Assembly (NCBI RefSeq): GCF_000021985.1
Contig: NC_011901.1
Coordinates: forward strand, 1,674,001 to 1,738,000
Direction of reading: 5' to 3'
Length of the DNA stretch: 64,000 nucleotides
From: Thioalkalivibrio sulfidiphilus HL-EbGr7
GTDB lineage: Bacteria; Pseudomonadota; Gammaproteobacteria; Ectothiorhodospirales; Ectothiorhodospiraceae
This document shows, piece by piece, positions 16,460 through 24,701 of the stretch (positions are counted from its first letter, which is position 1; every line of letters starts with the position of its first letter). A program made the translations under genes and the position numbers. The notes under the pieces were generated by a model. It worked only from the letters and a program-made list of their open reading frames with translations. It ran no database searches and was not told where the DNA came from.

Positions 16460-17882
16460 ATGCTCCGCCAGATCCTGCCCCTCATCCTGCTACTGCTCGC
16501 CGGTCTGAACACTGCCAGCGCCCAGAACCTGCTGCCGGCACAGGTCAACCGCGTCATCCAGGCCCATGGCATGGACCCGGCCAGAGTCGCCATCTGGGTA
16601 CAGCCCGTGAATGCCGATAAGCCCTGGCTGGCCCACAACCCGGACACCGCCCTCAACCCCGCCTCGGTGATCAAGCTGGCCACCAGCCTGGCGGCCCTGG
16701 AGGTGCTCGGTCCGGCCTACACCTGGAAGACCCGGGTGCACCTGGGGGGACCGGTGGAGCAGGGGGTGCTCAAGGGGGACCTGTGGCTCATCGGCGGCGG
16801 CGACCCCTTCCTGGTCACCGAGGAATTCTGGAAGCTGCTCGGGGCGCTGCGCCGCCAGGGCATCCGGCGCATCGAGGGGGACCTGGTCTTCGACCTGTCC
16901 TACTTCCGCTTGCCCGATGAGGAGCCGGCCGCCTTCGACGGACAGCCCCACCGGGTCTACAACCAGGGGCCGCACCCGCTGCTGGTGAACTTCAACGCCC
17001 TGCACGTGGAGGTGATGCCGGATCCGGACGGCGACGCGGTGAGCGCCGTGGTGGACCCGCCCATCGCGGGACTGCACATCGACAACCGCCTGCGCCAGCG
17101 TGCCGGACCCTGCGGCGGGTATCGCCTGGGGATCAGCTACCGGGTGCTGGAGGAGCGGACCGGCATCGGCCTGGACGGACGCTTCCCGGGCAGTTGCGGA
17201 CCCCACCGATTCGCCCGCACGGCACTCACGCCCGAGGCCTACGTACACGGGTTGTTCAGGAGTCTCTGGGCCCAGTGGGGCGGGGAGTTCGAGGGCGGCT
17301 GGCGGGTGGATACCTGGAGCGATGTCGAACGCGAACCCACCCTGGTGCATGAATCCCGGCCCCTGGGCGAACTCATCCGGCTGGCCAACAAGCACAGCAA
17401 CAACGTCATGACCCGGCACTTCGAGCTGACCCTGGGCGCCGAGACCTTCGGCATGCCGGCCACCCCGGAGAAGGGCCTGAACGCCATCCTGGACTACCTG
17501 GCCGCCCGGGGCATCGACAGCAAGGGCCTGGTCCTGGACAACGCCGCCGGCCTGTCGCGTCACAACCGCGTCACCGCCCGGCAACTGGCAGGCATCCTGC
17601 GTGCCGGGCGGCAGAGCCCCCTTCATGCCGGAATTCATCTCCTCTCTGGCCCTGGCCGGTCTGGACGGCACCCTGCGCAGCCGCTTCGAGGACGATCCTG
17701 CCGCAGGGCGCATGCACCTCAAAACCGGTTTCCTGGAAGGGGTGTCCAGCATCGCCGGCTACGTGAAGACCGCCACCGGCGAGGACGTGATGGTGGTGGT
17801 GATGGCCAACGGCCCGGGCGTGCAGTGGAGCACGGGCATTGAACTTCAGGATGCGGTGCTGCGCTGGGTGTTTGAGCGCTAG
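16460..17882 (+). pseudogene. dacB: D-alanyl-D-alanine carboxypeptidase/endopeptidase PBP4, frameshifted
   Basis: DacB trims peptidoglycan stem peptides in the periplasm. A signal peptide (MLRQILPLILLLLAGLNTASA) opens the gene. The active-site SxxK is SVIK near residue 69, and the SxN motif is SNN near residue 313. After about residue 385 the reading frame turns to low-quality Arg/Gly-rich sequence. The correct ending, with the KTG box in HLKTGFLEGVSSIAGYV, lies in the next frame (17622-17882). The switch falls at a run of five C at 17617-17621. Removing one C restores RQSPFMPEF and a complete protein of about 473 residues. It is either a recent frameshift mutation or a sequencing error. Confidence 0.88.
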
Positions 17883-17903
17883 CGGCTGCGAGTTTTCTGA
17901 TTC

Positions 17904-18060
17904 GGTCCGCGAATGAACGCGAATCAACGCGAATAAAGATCTTGAAGTGCGAAGGAAAGATGAGGCGTATTTGTCCAACGTTGTGATTGCGATCTTCGCG
18001 CACTTTGCGGTCAGCCCTTTTGTCTTTCCATTTGCGTTGATTCGCGTTCATTCGCGGACC
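17904..18060. repeat. Inverted repeat of CGCGAATGAACGCGAAT words
   Basis: The arms 17904-17934 (GGTCCGCGAATGAACGCGAA at its start) and 18030-18060 are complementary over 31 bases with one mismatch. About 95 bases of lower-GC sequence lie between. The arm itself is a tandem of a ten-base word. It fills the gap between the convergent dacB and ABC-transporter genes and could act as a bidirectional transcription stop. No gene is seen within. Confidence 0.8.
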
Positions 18061-18069
18061 CGCAGTTTT

Positions 18070-18843
18070 TTATCCCTTGGGCAGAAACACCGGCACGCCA
18101 TCCACTTCGCCCTGCACCAAACTCTGGCCATATAGCCGTTCCAGCACCGGCAGCAGCAGCATGTCTTCGGTCGGTCCCCAGCAGGCGCTGCCGTCCGGGT
18201 AGAGCAGCAGGATGTGATCGCAATGGCGCGCCGCCAGGTTGACGTCGTGCAGGCTCAGTGCGGCGGCATGGCCGGCCGCCACCTTCCCCCCCACGATGTT
18301 CAGCAGCGCCACCTGGTGATGCAGGTCCAGGTGACTCACCGGCTCGTCCAGCAGGTAGAGGCGCGGGTCCTGGGTCAGGGCGGTGGCGAAGGCCAGACGC
18401 TGGCGCTCGCCGCCGGAGAGGGTGGAGACCTCCCGATGTTCCAGGTCCGCCAGGTCCACCCGAGCCAGGGCGGCGCGGGCTCGACCCAGATCCCCGGCGG
18501 TCTCCAGTTGCCAGGGACGCAGGAAGGGATGCCGGCCGATCAGGGCGGTCTCCAGCACCGTGGCGGGGAAACCGTCGTGGTGATGCTGGAACACCAGGGC
18601 GAGCCGGCGGGCGATCTCCCGCCGGGACAGTGCCGCCATGGAGCGGCCCTCCAGATGCACGTTGCCTGAGCGCGGCGGGCGCAGACCCGCCAGGGTGTGC
18701 AGCAGGGTGGTCTTGCCGGCGCCGTTGGGTCCGAGGATGCCCCAGCACTGGCCCGGCTCCACGGTGAATGACAGGGGGGAGCCCGGGGCGCGGTCCGGGA
18801 TGTGGATCACCAGCTGTTCCAGCTGCATGAGCGGCTTATCCAT
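18070..18843 (-). CDS. Cobalamin/iron-complex ABC transporter ATP-binding protein
   Basis: This is the ATPase of a BtuFCD/FecBCD-type importer. From the ATG at 18843 it is 257 residues. It has Walker A ILGPNGAGKTTLLH near residue 35-48, signature LSGGERQRLAFA, Walker B LYLLDEPVSHLDLHHQ, and a switch region ALSLHDVNLAARH. The open frame extends further upstream, but that part is Arg/Pro/His-rich shadow of the permease gene and was rejected. The stop of the permease and this start overlap as TGATG, so they are translationally coupled. With the permease and binding protein it forms one operon. The most likely ligand is cobalamin, but siderophores or haem cannot be excluded. Confidence 0.9.
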   Translation of the reverse strand: MDKPLMQLEQLVIHIPDRAPGSPLSFTVEPGQCWGILGPNGAGKTTLLHTLAGLRPPRSGNVHLEGRSMAALSRREIARRLALVFQHHHDGFPATVLETALIGRHPFLRPWQLETAGDLGRARAALARVDLADLEHREVSTLSGGERQRLAFATALTQDPRLYLLDEPVSHLDLHHQVALLNIVGGKVAAGHAAALSLHDVNLAARHCDHILLLYPDGSACWGPTEDMLLLPVLERLYGQSLVQGEVDGVPVFLPKG

Positions 18844-19811
18844 CAGCGGCTCCTGTGCAACAGGTACAGGAACACCGGCACGCCAAGCATTGCGGTGATC
18901 ACGCCCACGGGCAACTGCTGGGGCGCGATCACCGTGCGTGCCAGGGTGTCCGCCAGGGTCAGCAGGATGCCGCCGGCCAGGGCCGCGGCGGGCAGGATGA
19001 TGCGCTGGTCGTTGCCCAGGACCAGGCGCAGCATGTGGGGGACGATCAGGCCCACGAAGCCCACGGTGCCGGCCAGGGTCACGGCGGTGGCGGTGAGCAG
19101 GGCAGCCAGCAGGTAGACGGTCCATTCCAGGGGACGCACCGAGACGCCCAGAGCGGCCGCCTGCAGGCTGCCTCGGGCCAGCACGTTGAGATGCCTGCCC
19201 AGGGGCCAGGCGATGAGCAGCACCAGAACCAAGACCCCCCAGCCCATGACGGGGTTGCGGGCATGGGACAGATCGCCCATCAGCCAGTAGAGCATGCCGG
19301 GCAGTTCCGCACCGGGGCTCACCGCCAGGATGAAACTGATCAGCGCCCCCCAGCCGGCAGCCACCACCACGCCGGTGAGCAGCAGGCGCACCGGAGACCA
19401 GCTGCCCGTGCCATGGGCCAGCCCGAACACCAGCAGGGTGGAGAGCAGGGCGCCGGCAAACGCGGCCCCGGAGACCAGGGCGGTGGCGAGCCCGGCCAGC
19501 ATGGACAGCAAGGCCCCCACGGCGGCACCGCCGGAGATGCCCAGCACGTAGGGATCGGCCAGGGGATTTCGGAGCAGCACCTGCATCAGGGCGCCGGCCA
19601 CCGCCAGCAGGGCACCGGTGGCGAAGGCCGCCAGGGTGCGTGGCAGGCGCAACTCCATCACCAGGGTGCGGTGCAATGGCTCGCCGTCCCCCGTGAACAC
19701 GGCCCAGAGTTCGGCCGCGGACAGGGGCACGCTGCCCAGGGCCAGGGACACGCCCATGGCCAGGAGACCGGCTGCCGCGAGCAGGGCGAGGCTGAGCGGC
19801 AGGCGGCTCAA
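18843..19811 (-). CDS. FecCD/BtuC-family ABC transporter permease
   Basis: The 322-residue inner-membrane permease has about nine to ten hydrophobic segments. It carries the FecCD-family landmarks: LRLPRTLAAFATGALLAVAGALMQVLLRNPLADPYVLGISGGAAVGALL near residues 50-95, and VGFVGLIVPHMLRLVLGNDQRIILPAAALAGG near 250-285, which forms the coupling helix to the ATPase. It overlaps the upstream binding-protein gene by 4 bases (ATGA) and the downstream ATPase gene by one base. This tight packing marks a three-gene import operon, probably for vitamin B12 or a related corrinoid. Confidence 0.92.
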   Translation of the reverse strand: MSRLPLSLALLAAAGLLAMGVSLALGSVPLSAAELWAVFTGDGEPLHRTLVMELRLPRTLAAFATGALLAVAGALMQVLLRNPLADPYVLGISGGAAVGALLSMLAGLATALVSGAAFAGALLSTLLVFGLAHGTGSWSPVRLLLTGVVVAAGWGALISFILAVSPGAELPGMLYWLMGDLSHARNPVMGWGVLVLVLLIAWPLGRHLNVLARGSLQAAALGVSVRPLEWTVYLLAALLTATAVTLAGTVGFVGLIVPHMLRLVLGNDQRIILPAAALAGGILLTLADTLARTVIAPQQLPVGVITAMLGVPVFLYLLHRSR

Positions 19812-20761
19812 GGGCTTACCTCGGATCGGCGGGCACGCGCCTCGTCCAGATGCTGGCAGAGCAGCTCAGCCCCTTCCAGAATGCGCGGGGTGTGACGCTG
19901 GATCAGGGAAGGTGGGATGAAGAACAGGTTCTCCCGCTGCACGGCGGTCAGGCCTTGCCAGCGGCGCCAGTCCTCCAGCCAGCCGTGGTTGTCCTCGCCG
20001 GAGCCACCCGCGACGATCACCTCCGGGTTCGCCGCCAGCACCGCCTCCCGGCTCACCCGGGGCGCCAGCGCCGTCTCGCTGCCAAAGACGTTTACCCCGC
20101 CGCACAAATCGATCACCTCGCCGATGAGATGGGCGTCGTTGATGGTCATGAGCGGCTGGTCCCAGATCTGGTAGAAGAGGCGCACCGGAGGGCGTTCGGC
20201 GTAGCGGGTTTGCAGCGCCTCGACACCGGCGCGCAGGGCTATGGCCTGGTCGCGGCCCGCCGCCTGCCTGTCCGTGACCAGGGACAGGCGCTCCAGGGTC
20301 CGGGCCAGATCCTCGAGCCGGCGCGGTTCATTGCGGTAGACGGGGATGCCCAGCGCCTCCAGGCGCGCCACCTGGCGGGGCGGGTTGCCGCTCTGCCAGG
20401 CCAGCACCAGGTCCGGGCGCAGGGACAGGATACGTTCCAGGTCCAGCTGGCCCGCGCTACCCACCACGGGCAGTTCCGCTGCCGCCTCGGGGTGGTCGCT
20501 GAAGCTCACCGTGCCCACCAGCCGGTCACCGGCACCGATGTGGAACAGGATCTCGGTGAGGTGCGGGGAGAGGCTCACCACCCGCTGCGCCGGCTGTGCC
20601 AGCACCAGTTCGCGGCCGGTATCGTCGCTCACCCGGATCTCCCCAAGGGCCTGCAGGGGCAGGGCGGCCAGGCACAGCAATACCAGCACCCGGGCCAGAC
20701 GCCGCAGCGGCGGGGCAGGGTGTTGGCGGGTATCCAGGCTGGCATGTTGGGTCGGGTTCAC
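19808..20761 (-). CDS. Periplasmic cobalamin-binding protein (BtuF-like)
   Basis: The 317-residue class-III binding protein has an N-terminal signal/hydrophobic segment at about residues 24-41 ([17 protein letters not shown]). Then comes [42 protein letters not shown], the typical start of BtuF/FhuD proteins. [37 protein letters not shown] follows, a strong BtuF-like segment. It binds the ligand in the periplasm and docks on the permease. As first gene of the minus-strand operon it should have the promoter in 20762-20873, shared divergently with gltX. I see no cobalamin riboswitch there. Ligand assignment is by family resemblance. Confidence 0.86.
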   Translation of the reverse strand: MNPTQHASLDTRQHPAPPLRRLARVLVLLCLAALPLQALGEIRVSDDTGRELVLAQPAQRVVSLSPHLTEILFHIGAGDRLVGTVSFSDHPEAAAELPVVGSAGQLDLERILSLRPDLVLAWQSGNPPRQVARLEALGIPVYRNEPRRLEDLARTLERLSLVTDRQAAGRDQAIALRAGVEALQTRYAERPPVRLFYQIWDQPLMTINDAHLIGEVIDLCGGVNVFGSETALAPRVSREAVLAANPEVIVAGGSGEDNHGWLEDWRRWQGLTAVQRENLFFIPPSLIQRHTPRILEGAELLCQHLDEARARRSEVSP

Positions 20762-20873
20762 AGGGGAAGCATCATATCAGTCGCGCACCGCAAGTCGGCG
20801 CGCTGATGAACGGGGGCGGGCCGTTTGGTACCCTATGCGCCTTTCCCATCCAGACATCAATCGAGCATCCTCC

Positions 20874-22286
20874 ATGAAAGTTCGTACCCGCTTCGCGCCC
20901 AGTCCAACCGGCTACCTTCACATCGGTGGCGCCCGTACCGCGCTGTTCTCCTGGCTCTACGCCCGCAAGCACGGCGGTGATTTTATCCTGCGCGTGGAGG
21001 ACACAGATCTTGCCCGTTCCAATGCCGAGTCCGTGAATGCGATCCTGGAGGGTATGAGCTGGCTGGGCCTGGAGTACGACGAGGGCCCCTTCTACCAGAC
21101 CCAGCGCTTCGACCGTTACAAGGAAGTGATTCAGCAGTTGCTGGACGCGGACAAGGCCTACCACTGCTACTGCACCAAGGAAGAACTGGACGCCATGCGC
21201 GAGCAGCAGATGGCCAACAAGGAAAAGCCCCGTTATGACGGCCGCTGCCGCCACCGCACAGAGCCCCGCGAGGGCGTCGAGCCGGTGGTGCGCTTTCGCA
21301 ACCCCACCGAGGGTGCGACGGTGGTGGACGACATGGTGCGCGGCCGGGTGGTGTTCCAGAACAGTGAGCTCGATGACCTGATCATCGCCCGCTCCGACGG
21401 CAGCCCCACCTATAACTTCACCGTGGTGGTGGACGACTGGGACATGCAGATCAGCCACGTGATCCGCGGTGACGACCACCTCAACAACACGCCGAGGCAG
21501 ATCAACATCTTCAAGGCCCTGGGCGTGGAGCCGCCCCGGTATGCCCACCTGCCCATGATCCTCGGCCCCGACGGCGCCAAGCTGTCCAAGCGCCACGGTG
21601 CGGTGAGCGTCATGCAGTACCGGGACGACGGCTTCCTCCCCCAAGCCCTGCTCAACTACCTGGTGCGCCTGGGCTGGTCCCACGGCGACCAGGAAGTGTT
21701 CAGCCTGGATGAACTCATCGAGCTGTTCGACATCGCCAACGTCAACCACTCCGCGTCCGCCATCAACCCGGACAAGCTGCTGTGGCTGAACCAGCACTAC
21801 ATCAAGACCTCCGACCCGGACCACGTGGCCCGGCACCTGTCCTGGCACATGGGCAACCACGGCATCGATCCCTCGCTGCCGCCGCCGCTGCGCGACGTGG
21901 TCGTGGCCCAGTGCGAGCGGGCCAAGACCCTGGTGGAGATGGCCGCCAACAGCGTCTACTTCTACCGGGACTTCGAGGATTACGACGAAAAGGCCGCGAA
22001 AAAGAACCTGGATGCCGAGGCCAAGCCCGTCCTGCAGGCCCTGCGCGCCGCCCTGGACGCCGTGTCCGACTGGCAGCCCGAGGCCATCCACGCCGCCGTG
22101 GAAGGCGTGGCCGAGCGCCTTGAACTCAAGCTCGGCAAGGTGGCCCAGCCCCTGCGGGTGGCGGTCTCCGGTGGCGGCGTCTCGCCACCCATCGACCAGA
22201 CCCTGGCCCTGCTCGGCAGGGAGCGGACCCTGGGCCGGATCGAGCGCGCCATCGACTACATCGAGGCCCGTTCCGGGGGTGCTTGA
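20874..22286 (+). CDS. gltX: Glutamyl-tRNA synthetase
   Basis: GltX charges tRNA-Glu with glutamate. From the ATG at 20874 the protein is 470 residues, the usual bacterial length, and begins [20 protein letters not shown] with the HIGH-type motif HIGG. The class-I KMSKS equivalent is KLSKRHG near residue 240. Between them a cysteine/histidine cluster ([10 protein letters not shown] and GRCRHR) marks the zinc-binding insert of this subfamily. The open frame upstream of 20874 is shadow of the divergent btuF-like gene. Downstream lie tRNA-Ala, a small membrane gene and tRNA-Glu, so enzyme and its substrate tRNA are close neighbours. Confidence 0.97.
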   Translation: MKVRTRFAPSPTGYLHIGGARTALFSWLYARKHGGDFILRVEDTDLARSNAESVNAILEGMSWLGLEYDEGPFYQTQRFDRYKEVIQQLLDADKAYHCYCTKEELDAMREQQMANKEKPRYDGRCRHRTEPREGVEPVVRFRNPTEGATVVDDMVRGRVVFQNSELDDLIIARSDGSPTYNFTVVVDDWDMQISHVIRGDDHLNNTPRQINIFKALGVEPPRYAHLPMILGPDGAKLSKRHGAVSVMQYRDDGFLPQALLNYLVRLGWSHGDQEVFSLDELIELFDIANVNHSASAINPDKLLWLNQHYIKTSDPDHVARHLSWHMGNHGIDPSLPPPLRDVVVAQCERAKTLVEMAANSVYFYRDFEDYDEKAAKKNLDAEAKPVLQALRAALDAVSDWQPEAIHAAVEGVAERLELKLGKVAQPLRVAVSGGGVSPPIDQTLALLGRERTLGRIERAIDYIEARSGGA

Positions 22287-22327
22287 CAAGGTAGAAACAG
22301 TCGCGTAAATTGCGCGACTTCCTTGAC

Positions 22328-22403
<76 letters not shown>

Positions 22404-22441
22404 GATTTACATCCCGGCGCCTGACCGAGGAGCGACACAGC

Positions 22442-22633
22442 ATGTATCAACTGGGCCGCTACTCGATCATCGTCGGGATTATTTTAACCGTGATCGCCCT
22501 GGCAGTCGGATTCGGCGCCATGTTCAGAGAGGCGGAAGAATGGGCCAAGTTCTTCCTCTCGGTGATCCCGATCGGATTTCTGCTCACCTTCACCGGACTG
22601 GTCACGGTCCTGCTGACGGGTCCGAGGAGATGA
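22442..22633 (+). CDS. Small two-helix membrane protein between tRNA genes
   Basis: This 63-residue protein starts MYQLGRYSIIVGIILTVIAL at the ATG at 22442, after GAGGAGCGACACAG. Two hydrophobic helices are visible, residues about 8-28 and 41-59, joined by a short charged loop (MFREAEEWAKF). The end is TGPRR, giving a positive cytoplasmic tail. The open frame extends upstream into the tRNA-Ala gene, which is not coding. I do not recognise the family. The ribosome-binding site, coding character and two membrane segments support a real gene. Its placement between two tRNAs implies processing from a shared transcript. Confidence 0.7.
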   Translation: MYQLGRYSIIVGIILTVIALAVGFGAMFREAEEWAKFFLSVIPIGFLLTFTGLVTVLLTGPRR

Positions 22634-22650
22634 CGATTGACGTGTTTCAC

Positions 22651-22726
22651 GTCCCCATCGTCTAGAGGCCTAGGACACCGCCCTTTCACGGCGGCGACCG
22701 GGGTTCGAATCCCCGTGGGGACGCCA
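22651..22726 (+). tRNA. tRNA-Glu (TTC)
   Basis: A 76-base cloverleaf starts GTCCCCATCGTCTAGAGG. It has an anticodon arm CCGCCCTTTCACGGCGG with anticodon TTC, a T arm CCGGGGTTCGAATCCCCG, acceptor strand TGGGGAC, discriminator G and encoded CCA ending at 22726. It starts 17 bases after the small membrane gene and is followed by a terminator at 22763. Confidence 0.97.
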
Positions 22727-22762
22727 TCTGTACCCGGCATGCGGTGAAAGCGCCTGCCAAGG

Positions 22763-22787
22763 AAAACCCGCCTTGTGCGGGTTTTTT
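22763..22787 (+). terminator. Rho-independent terminator after tRNA-Glu
   Basis: AAAACCCGC pairs with GCGGGTTTT across a five-base loop, and the sequence continues with a run of six T at 22782-22787. It is well placed to end the gltX/tRNA transcript. Confidence 0.88.
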
Positions 22788-22940
22788 GTGCCCGGGAGCC
22801 GGTCGGAAACAATGACTACATCACCAACCCAAGCACTTCCTTGCATATCCGATCGGCAGTGATGTGGATTTGTTGCCCGTGTACATATCGCCGGCATTCG
22901 GCTTGACAAGCACAAATCACGTCAGGCCTAATCCGGCGTC

Positions 22941-23342
22941 ATGTACCACCTGTGCGCCCGTTTTCGCCCCTTTACACTTCCTCTGATCGCCATCCTTGTG
23001 GTGGCATTCAGCTGGGCACAGTGGGCGAATCCCCACATGCATGCGGCGGCGGATGCCGAGATGCATCTGCACGTGAGTCTGGCACAGGATCACTTGGATC
23101 ATCACCATGCGGATCATCATGATGGTGCTTCCCACACCCAGGTGGATCTGAGCAAGAACGGTGTACCCGCCAAACAGGCTTCCGTGCCCCATGCGGTCGT
23201 GCTTCCGGCCCTTTTCGCTCTCCTCCTCATACTGGTGCCGGCGGCCTTGGGCCGGGTACCTGTACAGCAGGACGAGCCCGTACACACCCTTTCTCCGCCG
23301 CACTTCACGCCGCCACTGCGCGCCCCACCCGAGACTCTCTGA
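22941..23342 (+). CDS. Histidine-rich membrane protein upstream of metal efflux genes
   Basis: The 133-residue protein has an N-terminal signal or anchor (FTLPLIAILVVAFSWAQW). A central histidine/aspartate-rich stretch follows at about residues 30-66, with HMHAAADAEMHLHV and HLDHHHADHHDGASH. A second hydrophobic helix lies near 85-103 (VVLPALFALLLILVPAALG), before a proline-rich tail. I do not recognise a named family. Position directly before a CzcCBA-type operon and the metal-ligand-rich loop suggest a periplasmic metal-binding or sensing role, similar in concept to CzcI-like proteins. That role is inference. The tail after residue 105 faces the cytoplasm or periplasm depending on whether the first helix is cleaved. 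Confidence 0.7.
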   Translation: MYHLCARFRPFTLPLIAILVVAFSWAQWANPHMHAAADAEMHLHVSLAQDHLDHHHADHHDGASHTQVDLSKNGVPAKQASVPHAVVLPALFALLLILVPAALGRVPVQQDEPVHTLSPPHFTPPLRAPPETL

Positions 23343-23440
23343 ATCCTCGTAACCCGCAGGCCCTGTCCCGGTAGTCACCGGCGGGCCTGCAGACCTGCAC
23401 GATGGATTTGGCCGCCTTTCAGCGGCCAGGGAGAATCACC

Positions 23441-24697
23441 ATGTATCCCAGCCTTGTCAGGCCCCGGACAGTCCTGTTCGGTCTGCTGTTGTTTTCATTT
23501 GCGTTAGTGGCCAACGCCCAGTGGACACTGGAGCGCAGCGTCGAGCGCGCCATCTCGGTATCACCTGAACTGGATGCCGCAGAGGCCCGCGTCGAGGCCC
23601 GGCGTGCCGCCGCCCGACAGGCCGGTGCCTGGCCCAATCCCACCCTGGAACTGAAGGCCGACAACGGCATCGCCCGGGAGCGGGGCGGGGACGCCCATGA
23701 GTTCTCGGAGCTGGCCATCACCCAACCCCTGTCCCTGGGTCTGAGTTCGGCCAGACAGGCAGCAGGTGAGGCCAGGACCCTGGTTGAAACCGAGGCTCTG
23801 CGCGCCGAACACCTGGATCTGGAATATCGCGTCGCTGGTGCCTACCACCGCCTGCAACTGGCCCAGACGTTGCTGGCACAGGCTCGGCAGGCCTCCCGCG
23901 AGGCTGATGATTTTGCCTCCGCGAGTGAACGCCGTGCGGCACAGGGGGATATCTCACGGCGCGAGACCCTGCGTCTTCAGGTCCTTGCATCGGAGGCGCG
24001 TCAGGTCATCGAGGCGACGCAAGGCGAGTGGCAGGAGGCCCGCAGTGCCTTTGCCGCCTTGCTGGATATGAGGCCGGAGCAGGTCGGCGATCTGCCCCCT
24101 CTCACCGAAGTACCGGGCTTGCAGCCTCTGTCACACTGGACGGGTTACCTGGAATCCCACCCGAGTCTGCAAATTCAACAGGCAAACCTGACGGCTACTC
24201 TTGCAGACCGGCGTGTGGCACGCGCCGAGCGTTTGCCGCAACTGGGTGTGCGCGTCTTTGCGGAAAGGGATCTGGTGGACGGTCGTCGCGAATCGGTGAC
24301 CGGCGTCGGTCTTTCCCTGGAGATTCCCTTTTGGGACCGCAGACAGGGACGCCTGGAGGAACTGGCCGCCACCACAACCGAGACCCAGGCCCGCTTGAGA
24401 GGCGAGCACCGGCAGTTGCTCAGCCGTGTCCGGGCACAGCATCAGCGTCTGACTCATCTTGTGGCGCAGGCCCGGCACCAACGCAGCGCCGTACTGGAGC
24501 CCGCGCGGGAAATCCTTGACCTGAGCAGCCAGGGTTACCTGAGTGGCGAGCTTGATCTGCTCGCCCTGATCGAGACCGTGCAGACGGTGCGTCAAGCCGA
24601 AAACCGATACCTGCAACTGCTGGCCGATGCCTGGCAGGAACTGGCCGCACTGCGCGCCAGCGCCGGCCTTTTACTCGTTTCCATCGATTCGGAGTGA
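23441..24697 (+). CDS. TolC-family outer-membrane channel of metal efflux system (CzcC-like)
   Basis: This 418-residue outer-membrane factor starts at the ATG at 23441 after CAGGGAGAATCACC, giving the signal peptide MYPSLVRPRTVLFGLLLFSF and cleavage after ANA. An upstream in-frame ATG at 23402 would bury the signal. The mature protein has two internally similar halves of long coiled-coil helices rich in Ala, Arg, Glu and Gln, with the family landmarks PNPTLELKAD near residue 66 and VGLSLEIPFWDRRQGRLEE near 285. It forms the trimeric channel for the adaptor and pump encoded next. The stop is 4 bases before the adaptor start. Confidence 0.88.
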   Translation: MYPSLVRPRTVLFGLLLFSFALVANAQWTLERSVERAISVSPELDAAEARVEARRAAARQAGAWPNPTLELKADNGIARERGGDAHEFSELAITQPLSLGLSSARQAAGEARTLVETEALRAEHLDLEYRVAGAYHRLQLAQTLLAQARQASREADDFASASERRAAQGDISRRETLRLQVLASEARQVIEATQGEWQEARSAFAALLDMRPEQVGDLPPLTEVPGLQPLSHWTGYLESHPSLQIQQANLTATLADRRVARAERLPQLGVRVFAERDLVDGRRESVTGVGLSLEIPFWDRRQGRLEELAATTTETQARLRGEHRQLLSRVRAQHQRLTHLVAQARHQRSAVLEPAREILDLSSQGYLSGELDLLALIETVQTVRQAENRYLQLLADAWQELAALRASAGLLLVSIDSE

Positions 24698-24701
24698 CGC
24701 C

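Noticed and set aside
18844-19125. N-terminal extension of the ABC ATPase frame
   Set aside because: The extension is Arg/Pro/His-rich and overlaps the permease gene. The ATG at 18843 is coupled as TGATG and starts the homologous part.
20762-20873. Possible cobalamin riboswitch before the BtuF-like gene
   Set aside because: The region is 112 bases and I could not find a B12-box-like sequence. It is also shared with gltX.
22903-22935. Promoter TTGACA with TAATCC before the His-rich gene
   Set aside because: The spacing is about 20 bases, longer than normal, so I did not list it.
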